Positions 1 through 4,776 of a DNA stretch of 12,327 bases are shown here, in pieces. Position 1 is the first letter of the stretch. Every line of letters begins with the position of its first letter. Source of the stretch: DATBED01 sp036276195 (GTDB taxonomy: Bacteria > Patescibacteriota > Saccharimonadia > Saccharimonadales > UBA4665); assembly GCA_036276195.1 (NCBI GenBank), contig DATBED010000094.1, positions 1 through 12,327 on the forward strand, in the 5' to 3' direction. Below the pieces are notes generated by a model. It ran no database searches and was not told the DNA's origin. It was given only the letters and a program-made list of their open reading frames with translations. A program made the translations under genes and the position numbers.

Positions 1-158
1 TCAAATTAGCTCGCCCTTTCTAAGAAATTGGCACCTTCAACTTTTTAACGAAATTTTGTGAATCCCCCAAAACCAACACCTTAGGAATAAACCGTTTCAC
101 AGAATTTTGTGAAAAACTTAAAAGCGGTGAAAGTTTAGTAGGAAACCCCAATGCCATT
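1..158. other. Upstream region without a recognisable gene
   Basis: I see no convincing gene before the tRNA promoter. An 11-base direct repeat AATTTTGTGAA occurs at 52-62 and 103-113, and the second copy forms part of a 7-bp hairpin (TTTCACA 95-101 with TGTGAAA 108-114, six-base loop). The hairpin has short A/T runs on both sides and could be a weak terminator for a gene to the left, but nothing confirms this. The long minus-strand reading frame across 20-301 is an artefact of the tRNA gene. Confidence 0.4.
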
Positions 159-187
159 TTGACAACATCACCCCTGTTTGTTATAAT
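159..187 (+). promoter_or_regulatory. Consensus promoter of tRNA-fMet
   Basis: A perfect -35 TTGACA (159-164) and a perfect -10 TATAAT (182-187) are separated by 17 bases. Transcription would begin near 194, giving a precursor with a roughly 9-base 5' leader before the mature tRNA at 203. Six of six matches in both boxes at ideal spacing fits a strongly expressed stable RNA gene. Confidence 0.9.
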
Positions 188-202
188 ACGCAAACCACTC
201 GA

Positions 203-277
203 CGCGGGGTGGAGCAGCGGCAGCTCGCGTGGCTCATAACCACGAGGTCGCAGGTTCGAGTCCTGCCCCCGCAACCA
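203..277 (+). tRNA. Initiator tRNA-fMet (anticodon CAU)
   Basis: The sequence folds as a complete cloverleaf with encoded 3' CCA. The acceptor stem pairs 204-209 (GCGGGG) with 267-272 (CCCCGC). The D stem is 212-215/223-226, the anticodon stem 228-232/240-244, the T stem 250-254/262-266 with loop TTCGAGT. The anticodon CAT is 235-237 in loop CTCATAA. Two initiator hallmarks are visible: the first base C203 faces A273, so the 1:72 pair is unmatched, and the second D-stem pair is A:U (A213:T224) instead of pyrimidine:purine. The usual run of three G:C pairs beside the anticodon loop is only partly kept (TGG/CCA). A consensus promoter precedes it and a terminator follows. Its 3' tip CAACCA is repeated downstream as part of putative insertion sites. 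Confidence 0.95.
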
Positions 278-373
278 TTTTGAAATCACCTCTGTTATCA
301 CGACGGAGGTTTTTGTTTACATAAATGATCTTAAGAAGTTAATTGGCTCCAGTCCTGCTTGGTCAATTTGATA
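272..373 (+). repeat. Left copy of ~102-bp direct repeat (tRNA tip, terminator, T-arm-like box)
   Basis: Positions 272-319 are identical, all 48 bases, to 3331-3378. After a dissimilar stretch of 12 bases, 332-373 matches 3391-3432 with only four mismatches and no gap, so the whole unit is collinear at an offset of 3059. The first part is the tRNA 3' tip CAACCA plus its terminator. The second part contains CTCCAGTCCTG (347-357), which resembles the T arm of the tRNA (TTCGAGTCCTG, 255-265). Direct repeats that begin at a tRNA 3' end are the usual footprint of site-specific integration; that reading is inference. Confidence 0.85.
288..318 (+). terminator. Rho-independent terminator of tRNA-fMet
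   Basis: ACCTCTG (288-294) pairs with CGGAGGT (304-310), seven pairs including one T-G, around a 9-base loop. TTTT-G-TTT follows. The hairpin starts 11 bases after the tRNA CCA end. The same terminator recurs without change at 3347-3377. Confidence 0.8.
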
Positions 374-380
374 CTATTAA

Positions 381-1013
381 ATGATGAGAAATATTACCCA
401 TTTACGACTACCATTTAAAGGTAAATGGTACGTTAGACAGGGTGGCGATACGAAAAAATTAAATTATCATCGTAGCCATGTTGTACAACGAGGAGCGTTC
501 GACTTTAGCGGCTATGGTTCTAATAATAAGTCATACAAAAGTAAGGGTTTAAAAAATGAAGATTATTATGCTTTTGGCGCTGATGTTCTGGCTCCGGCAG
601 ACGGCGAAGTTATTGAAGCAGTACAAGGTATAAGAGACAATCAGCCTGGCCAGACCAATCTCTTTGCAGTAGGCGGTAACTACGTCTTGATTGAGCATAG
701 GGCGAACGAGTATTCATTTATCGCACACTTAAAGCAGGGGAGTACCTTAGTAAAAACTGGAGAGAAAGTAAAAGCTGGGCAGAAACTGGGTCTTTGCGGC
801 AATTCTGGTAACTCATCTGAGCCACACATACATTATCATCTTCAAAATTCAGATGTTCATAGTAAGTTTGAAAAGACCAAAATCAAGCCAGTAGCTATAG
901 GAATAAAAGTTTACTTTTCAAATGTGACAGTGCTACGCAAGAACCAGTTGTATAACAGAAAATTAGTATCCCCAATAAAAGACGATATAGTGGGTTCTAG
1001 TATTGCTAGGTAG
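381..1013 (+). CDS. M23 family (LytM-like) metallopeptidase without signal peptide
   Basis: This 210-residue protein resembles M23 zinc endopeptidases, which cut peptide cross-links in peptidoglycan or related Gly-rich substrates. Visible parts are RGAFDF (37-42, putative Zn-ligand D41), the beta-rich core APADGEVIEAV (71-81), the H116 position in IAHL, VKAGQKLGLCGNSG (130-143) and the C-terminal HxH motif PHIHYH (148-153, H149/H151). The first His of the classical HxxxD is replaced by Arg37; H33 lies eight residues before D41 and may serve instead. No N-terminal signal or membrane segment is seen, unusual for a wall enzyme, so it may act inside the cell, be released by lysis or use another export route. 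The start could be 381 or 384; no Shine-Dalgarno is visible. It is the first gene after tRNA-fMet, and its last codons are part of a repeated motif starting at 995. Confidence 0.85.
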   Translation: MMRNITHLRLPFKGKWYVRQGGDTKKLNYHRSHVVQRGAFDFSGYGSNNKSYKSKGLKNEDYYAFGADVLAPADGEVIEAVQGIRDNQPGQTNLFAVGGNYVLIEHRANEYSFIAHLKQGSTLVKTGEKVKAGQKLGLCGNSGNSSEPHIHYHLQNSDVHSKFEKTKIKPVAIGIKVYFSNVTVLRKNQLYNRKLVSPIKDDIVGSSIAR

Positions 1014-1106
1014 AGTAACTTAATAGGTGGCCACCTCTAGAAAGCTCTTCCCATCTGCTTAACTCCGACAGGAGGTAGTTCCAATTCGAATGTACCTGGG
1101 CAACCA
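995..1106 (+). repeat. Cassette-end element A (tRNA-like CAACCA 3' end)
   Basis: This element has the same layout as 1875-1986. It begins with the 33-base motif TTCTAG...GCTAGG.AGAGTA (995-1027), which here overlaps the stop codon of the peptidase gene. TAGGTAGA (1007-1014) can pair with TCTGCTTA (1054-1061), enclosing the perfect palindrome AGGTGGCCACCT (1025-1036). A CTCC-GACA-GGAG hairpin follows (1063-1074). The last 29 bases (1078-1106) are identical to 1958-1986 and end in CAACCA, as tRNA-fMet does. A terminator follows. It could be a recombination site, a structured RNA with a CCA end, or both. It does not fold into a normal T arm and acceptor stem. Confidence 0.6.
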
Positions 1107-1122
1107 TATTGAATAACAGATA

Positions 1123-1156
1123 GAGATTCGTTTTGCAACGAGCCTCTTTTTATTTT
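1123..1156 (+). terminator. Rho-independent terminator after element A
   Basis: GAGATTCGTT (1123-1132) pairs with AACGAGCCTC (1137-1146), nine of ten positions including one G-T, around TTGC. TTTTTATTTT follows. It stands 16 bases after the CAACCA of element A, the same arrangement as behind the tRNA gene, but the sequence differs from that terminator. Confidence 0.8.
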
Positions 1157-1199
1157 CACCTCTGCTATTTTGGTTCTAAAACTTATTTGGTATGATATG

Positions 1200-1228
1200 T
1201 TGACATGTTATAATTTTAATTATAGAAT
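1200..1228 (+). promoter_or_regulatory. Promoter of the 1237 gene (leaderless)
   Basis: A -35 TTGACA (1200-1205) and -10 TAGAAT (1223-1228) are spaced by 17 bases. The ATG at 1237 comes only eight bases after the -10 box, so the transcript should begin at or next to the start codon. No Shine-Dalgarno precedes the ATG, which supports this start. Confidence 0.75.
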
Positions 1229-1236
1229 ATTTAATC

Positions 1237-1839
1237 ATGATAGGATGCGAACAGCAAGCTAGCCAAGCCCTGCCAGAGCAAGACCCTACTACGAAAGCCG
1301 TTGCAGCCATTAAGCGAAATACTGGCTTACTACTGAGCGGAATATTCAAAAATCCTAACATAGACAAAGGGCGATGGGGTGATGGGTATTTGAGCCTCCG
1401 CTTAATTTCAAAAGATGGTTCAACGGGCTTAAGTAAAGGTCTTCGATTGAGAGCAAATGGCTCGTATGAAAAAGCAAGTGGGGAGCCGGCTTACAGCGAT
1501 GATTCTGGAAAGTTTCCGGTCGCATACGGTAGCAATAGTATATCGTGTACATTTATTGAGGCGTTCTCGAGTGATAACTTTAACGTTCAGGAATTGCGAT
1601 GGAATGCAGAGGGGCACGGAATGCCGCTCTTGACTGAAGAAGGCATCGCTAATGCTGCTGTAAGTACTATAATTGGTGGTTATCGAGGCGACCAGGCTCG
1701 TTATCACCAAGCAAGATTGTTTGGTGTAGAACCAGAAGACTTTGTGTTATTTGATGGCTTTGCAGATGCTAATCGAGTTAACGCTTTATTTGGTCAGATA
1801 TTTGCAGCTAGTCTGGTAGATAACTTCCAGCCAACCTAA
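1237..1839 (+). CDS. Unknown protein in second cassette
   Basis: I do not recognise this 200-residue protein. It has no clear membrane segment and no signal peptide; the Met-Ile-Gly-Cys beginning is not a lipoprotein signal because no hydrophobic stretch precedes the cysteine. The composition is that of a soluble globular protein, with Gly/Ser-rich strands in the middle (about 47-105) and a helical C-terminal half ending in FGQIFAASLVDNFQ. Trp and other costly residues occur at ordinary frequency and the frame is uninterrupted for 201 codons behind a consensus leaderless promoter, so it is very likely real. It sits alone between the terminator after element A and element B, with its own promoter, like a self-contained cassette gene. 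A defence or counter-defence role is possible from the context but unsupported by motifs. Confidence 0.75.
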   Translation: MIGCEQQASQALPEQDPTTKAVAAIKRNTGLLLSGIFKNPNIDKGRWGDGYLSLRLISKDGSTGLSKGLRLRANGSYEKASGEPAYSDDSGKFPVAYGSNSISCTFIEAFSSDNFNVQELRWNAEGHGMPLLTEEGIANAAVSTIIGGYRGDQARYHQARLFGVEPEDFVLFDGFADANRVNALFGQIFAASLVDNFQPT

Positions 1840-1874
1840 GATTTAAGTCGTCCTGACTGTATGTATAAGCATAG

Positions 1875-1986
1875 TTCTAGTATGGCTAGGCAGAGTATGC
1901 TAAGAAGTTGTTTTCTCTGTTGAGACTCTTCCATCTACCTAGCTCCGATAGGAGTTGGTTCCAATTCGAATGTACCTGGGCAACCA
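1875..1986 (+). repeat. Cassette-end element B (tRNA-like CAACCA 3' end)
   Basis: Second copy of the element seen at 995-1106. The 33-base motif (1875-1907) is here intergenic, 36 bases after the stop codon at 1839. CTAGGCAGA (1886-1894) pairs with TCTACCTAG (1934-1942) at eight of nine positions. The loop sequence between the arms differs from copy A, while the helix is kept with changed bases. CTCC-GATA-GGAG (1943-1954) follows, with one loop change against copy A. Then come the identical 29 bases (1958-1986) ending CAACCA. Conserved ends, a conserved helix and a divergent interior point to selection on folding, as RNA or as single-stranded DNA. Confidence 0.6.
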
Positions 1987-1998
1987 AATGATACTACT

Positions 1999-2019
1999 GT
2001 CCTCTTCGGAGGACGTTTT
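1999..2019 (+). terminator. Rho-independent terminator after element B
   Basis: GTCCTC (1999-2004) and GAGGAC (2009-2014) form a perfect six-pair stem capped by the stable tetraloop TTCG, followed by GTTTTGCTT. It again comes directly after CAACCA (12 bases). The stretch up to 2087 holds no gene; a short CCCC-TAAT-GGGG hairpin lies at 2075-2086. Confidence 0.8.
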
Positions 2020-2087
2020 GCTTATACGGGATCAATAAATGCGAAATTTCGTTAGGTTCCAAACATAGCTTCGGCCCCTAATGGGGG

Positions 2088-2147
2088 TTTACATAGAGTT
2101 TACATAGAACTTTTTTCAGTTGACATAGAATTTACATAGCGTATAAT
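2088..2147 (+). promoter_or_regulatory. Leaderless promoter with four phased TTTACATAG repeats
   Basis: The boxes are -35 TTGACA (2120-2125) and -10 TATAAT (2142-2147), 16 bases apart, with the ATG at 2155 seven bases after the -10. Four copies of TTTACATAG or TTGACATAG start at 2088, 2099, 2120 and 2131. The spacings of 11, 21 and 11 bases put all four on the same face of the helix. Copy three contains the -35 box and copy four fills the spacer, so a protein bound there would block RNA polymerase. The downstream gene encodes a protein with a winged-helix-like N-terminus, so autoregulation is the simplest inference. Confidence 0.75.
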
Positions 2148-2154
2148 TGCAATT

Positions 2155-3213
2155 ATGAAACGCGACCAAATTATAAAAATTGTATTACAGCTTGCTGCTC
2201 AAGAAGATAAGTTTCAGGTATCTAATGTACTCGAAGCCTTGGGCGAAGGGTATGCGAGTAGGCAGCATGTATCAGGTGTTTTAAATGACTTAGTCACTAG
2301 AGGGTCTTTAGTTGTCGCGGGCTCAAAGAGGTTCACATTTTATGCACTTCCCTCCAAGGCCGATAAATTGATTGATAAAGAAACCCGCGTCCTGACTAAT
2401 AAGAATTTGACAGACCACGAAGTATACGAGGGACTTATCTCTAAAGTTGCACTTGCAAAGAGGCTTAATGAGAACACGGGTAGCATAGTTAACTTTGGAT
2501 TTACAGAAATGCTTAACAACGCCATTGAACACTCCGAATCGAAGCAAATAAAGGTAAAGTTGTATCGAGATGGCCGCGATGTTATCTTCACTATTAGAGA
2601 CTTTGGCGTAGGTGTATATGAAAACGTAAAGGCAAAGTACAAGCTCCAGTCAGACTTAGAAGCTGTTCAGGAACTATTAAAAGGCAAGACAACTACTGCG
2701 CCAAAAGCTCATTCAGGTGAAGGAATCTTTTTTACCTCGAAAGCTGCTGACGAATTCGTGCTAGAGAGTTTTGATACTCGTTTGAGAGTAAATAATAATA
2801 TCGACGATGTCTTTGTAGAAACAAGAGAGAGAAGGCTTAAAGGCACTAAAGTAACTTTTAGAATTAATTTACACAGTTCTAGACATTTAAGTGAGATCTT
2901 TCAGCGATTTTATACTGATCCGGAGAGCTTTGCATTCGATAAGACGGTTATCATGGTAAAACTCTATACCATGGGAACAGTCTATGTTTCGCGTTCTCAA
3001 GCAAAGCGGGTTCTGAGCAATATTGCGAAAAAATTTAAGGTTATTATTTTAGACTTTGAAAATGTGCCGACAATTGGGCAAGCATTTGCAGATGAAATAT
3101 TTAGAGTTTTTAGTGCCAGACATCCAGAAATAGAAATCCGGACTGAAAATATGAACGAGAACGTAGAGTTTATGATTAAAAGGGCTCAATCAACAGGCCA
3201 GATGTTGACCTAG
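2155..3213 (+). CDS. HTH / GHKL ATPase / STAS-like (DUF4325) fusion regulator
   Basis: This 352-residue soluble protein appears to be built from three domains. Residues 1-70 look like a winged helix (ASRQHVSGVLNDLVTRGSLVV, then a beta hairpin). Residues about 80-240 form a GHKL ATPase with all boxes present: N box FTEMLNNAIEHS, DxGxG as DFGVGV, the Gly-rich lid HSGEGIFFTSK and the late GTKVTF. Residues about 260-352 resemble the STAS-like DUF4325 domain, with the strand-helix IILDFENVPTIGQAFADEIF. Such combinations are related to anti-sigma kinase and anti-anti-sigma pairs, here in one chain. The gene has its own leaderless promoter overlaid with phased repeats, which it may bind through the HTH. 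A signalling or mobile-element regulation role fits; the target is unknown. Confidence 0.8.
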   Translation: MKRDQIIKIVLQLAAQEDKFQVSNVLEALGEGYASRQHVSGVLNDLVTRGSLVVAGSKRFTFYALPSKADKLIDKETRVLTNKNLTDHEVYEGLISKVALAKRLNENTGSIVNFGFTEMLNNAIEHSESKQIKVKLYRDGRDVIFTIRDFGVGVYENVKAKYKLQSDLEAVQELLKGKTTTAPKAHSGEGIFFTSKAADEFVLESFDTRLRVNNNIDDVFVETRERRLKGTKVTFRINLHSSRHLSEIFQRFYTDPESFAFDKTVIMVKLYTMGTVYVSRSQAKRVLSNIAKKFKVIILDFENVPTIGQAFADEIFRVFSARHPEIEIRTENMNENVEFMIKRAQSTGQMLT

Positions 3214-3215
3214 AG

Positions 3216-3336
3216 GCTACATAGACAATTAGGCGGTTTACATACAATCCATAAGTCTCTAAGTCAATTGACAGCTTCACTCCAGCGTAATATTTCAAGG
3301 CAAATGAGGTTCAATTCGATTGTATGTACTCAACCA
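3216..3336 (+). repeat. Cassette-end element C with operator-like repeats and long stem
   Basis: This element follows the ATPase gene and ends in CAACCA (3331-3336) but differs from A and B in its 5' part. TACATACAATC (3239-3249) is perfectly complementary to GATTGTATGTA (3318-3328). The stem can continue with GGTT (3235-3238) against AACC (3332-3335) if three bases, CTC 3329-3331, bulge out. The segment GGTTC-AATTCGAwTGTA (3308-3325) is homologous to the 29-base block of A and B. Two imperfect copies of the promoter repeat, GCTACATAG (3216) and TTTACATAC (3237), lie 21 bases apart, the same spacing as in the promoter of the gene just upstream. Confidence 0.55.
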
Positions 3337-3432
3337 TTTTGAAATCACCTCTGTTATCACGACGGAGGTTTTTGTTTATCAAAAATCCTCTAAGAAGTTA
3401 CTTGGTTCCAGTCCTGTTTGGTCAATTTGCTC
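3331..3432 (+). repeat. Right copy of ~102-bp direct repeat
   Basis: It matches 272-373 collinearly: 3331-3378 perfectly, then 3391-3432 with four mismatches. Only the last six bases of the tRNA (CAACCA) are shared; sequence to the left belongs to element C. TTCCAGTCCTG (3406-3416) is a closer match to the tRNA T arm (TTCGAGTCCTG) than the left copy. If the segment 278-3336 were removed between the two CAACCA copies, tRNA-fMet with its terminator would be restored exactly. Confidence 0.85.
3347..3377 (+). terminator. Second copy of the tRNA-fMet terminator
   Basis: Identical to the terminator at 288-318: stem 3347-3353 with 3363-3369, nine-base loop, T-rich tail. It lies 10 bases after CAACCA of element C and would end transcription of the ATPase gene. 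Confidence 0.8.
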
Positions 3433-3479
3433 ATGGTTTTATAGGCCATTCATGGTAGATTTAGCTTCAGGAGTGGATT

Positions 3480-4184
3480 ATGCTAATTAACGAATTTTTA
3501 GAAAAACACGCAGATGCACTAACTATGGCATTTGGGGAACACGAACTAGAAAGAGCTGATTCCGTAGAGGAAGTGATAGACCCCTTTGTCAAGGGGCAAC
3601 GCATAGAAGGTATAACACTTGCAGCCACTGAATTAGCAGATTACGCATTGCTGTCCATAGGGAGCAGTGTCCTCGGGCTAGCAGCCGCAAGACACGGCAT
3701 TATTGCTTTGGATTCAATTGTAAAGCGCTCAGGTCGGAGAAAGCAGGTTCAGCTTGCAATGTGGAAGAGTACTACTCCTCCACATTTTAGTGCAGTTCTC
3801 TCTGATAGATTAGGCGAAGATGTTATCTACAAGTCATCTGACACTTTAGACACTGTACCTATTGATTCGGAGTTAGATCCTAAATCATATCTAGAAACAG
3901 AAATACTACCAAGATTTCGGCGCGTAACGGGAATAGGGGTGTCTTACTGGACTGAGAATAGAGTCACCATCCATGGTACCAGGGGCCTATTAGAAGTTGA
4001 AGACCGTGAATCATTGACAATACGTGCTGCTGGCTACGGAGGCGCTCTAAGCATATTCGCACTTAATCCATTTAGTGCTGTTGCTTTTCAAAGCGAAGAG
4101 AGGTTATTAGCAGGCAGGCTTGATTTAAGTGGCGCTGTTCCTATGCAAGCGAGATTACAGCGGCCTGAATCACTAACGCCTTAA
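3480..4184 (+). CDS. Unknown protein in fourth cassette
   Basis: I do not recognise this 234-residue protein. It appears soluble, with an acidic helical N-terminal third and a small Ala/Gly-rich hydrophobic helix (SIGSSVLGLAAARHGIIAL, about 57-75) that could be buried or peripheral. The second half is predicted mixed alpha/beta, including RVTGIGVSYWTENRVTIHG and a Gly/Ala-rich strand near the end. The ATG at 3480 has a Shine-Dalgarno AGGAG (3469-3473) six bases upstream, unlike the leaderless genes in the neighbouring cassettes. It is the last gene before the right-edge copy of the 33-base motif at 4190, and is A+T-rich like the other cassette genes. No homologue among the other cassette proteins is apparent. 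Confidence 0.75.
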   Translation: MLINEFLEKHADALTMAFGEHELERADSVEEVIDPFVKGQRIEGITLAATELADYALLSIGSSVLGLAAARHGIIALDSIVKRSGRRKQVQLAMWKSTTPPHFSAVLSDRLGEDVIYKSSDTLDTVPIDSELDPKSYLETEILPRFRRVTGIGVSYWTENRVTIHGTRGLLEVEDRESLTIRAAGYGGALSIFALNPFSAVAFQSEERLLAGRLDLSGAVPMQARLQRPESLTP

Positions 4185-4189
4185 GTAAG

Positions 4190-4222
4190 TTCTAGGCTCG
4201 CTAGGCAGAGTAAGCTAAAATG
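4190..4222 (+). repeat. Third copy of 33-base motif, right edge of cassette region
   Basis: TTCTAG..TCGCTAGGCAGAGTAAGCTAA aligns without gaps with 995-1027 and 1875-1907; TTCTAG, GCTAGG and AGAGTA are present in all three. The 3' half of the element (paired arm, CTCC hairpin, 29-base block, CAACCA) is missing: the next gene starts at 4228. It therefore looks like a truncated element. TAAAAT (4216-4221) lies six bases before that ATG and may serve as its -10 box, so the remnant may supply a promoter to the chromosomal gene. Confidence 0.6.
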
Positions 4223-4227
4223 CTGCT

Positions 4228-4776
4228 ATGGCAGAGCAAAAGAGAGAAGGCCAATATAATAATTCGTTGAACTGGCTATTGGCCACACCTGTAATTACGG
4301 TAGCTATAGCTTGGGCAAGCAATGTTATCACCGGTAACCGCATACTTATTTATCCCATCCATTTGGTTGCATTTGCGTGTGTGGCTTATCTCTACTGGGC
4401 ACAAATAAAGTACCTCAAAGCCTACTATCCTCATAAAAGAATAGACTTTCAAATTTATATCATGCTGGTAGCGTTATGTGTGCCTTTTGTGGGAATTTAC
4501 CTAGGTGATTATGGGGGAGCGTCTAACTTTCAGGTTGCGGCAAACGGCCTGCGTTCCGACATAGAAGCCGGACTTATATTAGGGGGAGTTCTGGCTTCTT
4601 TGTACCTGTTTGTCAGTGCTATTAGTAATGCTTTTTATATCAGAACTGGTGGAAAGAATAGTATCCTGCGAGTTCTTGGTAAGATTTTGTATGTGCTGGG
4701 TTATATAGTTGTGGCCGCCGTAACCTGGTTTGGCTACTCATTAGTTTATAGTCTTCACGACCCATCCACAGAGTAA
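4228..4776 (+). CDS. Five-segment integral membrane protein, unknown
   Basis: A 182-residue hydrophobic protein with about five membrane helices (roughly 14-35, 41-62, 75-94, 112-136 and 149-173). The N-terminus MAEQKREGQYNNSLNW is polar. I see no catalytic motif; the Trp/Tyr-rich helix ends are typical of small bacterial membrane proteins. The ATG is preceded by TAAAAT six bases upstream, within the 33-base repeat motif at 4190, and no Shine-Dalgarno is present. Its stop codon shares one base with the ATG of the UbiA-type gene (TAATG at 4774-4778), so the two are translationally coupled and probably work on the same membrane lipid or in the same complex. That joint role is inference. Confidence 0.8.
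   Translation: MAEQKREGQYNNSLNWLLATPVITVAIAWASNVITGNRILIYPIHLVAFACVAYLYWAQIKYLKAYYPHKRIDFQIYIMLVALCVPFVGIYLGDYGGASNFQVAANGLRSDIEAGLILGGVLASLYLFVSAISNAFYIRTGGKNSILRVLGKILYVLGYIVVAAVTWFGYSLVYSLHDPSTE

Noticed and set aside
20..301. Minus-strand reading frame of 93 codons across the tRNA gene
   Set aside because: Its middle (GQDSNLRPRGYEPRELP) is the well-known false peptide produced by translating a tRNA gene on the wrong strand.
1078..1106. A, B and C as ordinary tRNA genes or tmRNA
   Set aside because: The 3' ends have CAACCA and a T-loop-like TTCGAWT, but no 5-bp T stem and no matching 5' acceptor strand in A and B, and no tag-peptide frame typical of tmRNA.
2015..2087. A gene between terminator B and the promoter repeats
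   Set aside because: No frame with start, stop and coding character fits; only a short CCCC-TAAT-GGGG hairpin is visible.
2088..2139. CRISPR array
   Set aside because: The repeats are only nine bases with 2-12 base gaps inside a promoter; no array of longer repeats with unique spacers exists in the window.
995..3336. Classical integron with attC sites
   Set aside because: The RYYYAAC and GTTRRRY core sites are not found in the expected places and there is no integrase gene; only the cassette-like logic is similar.
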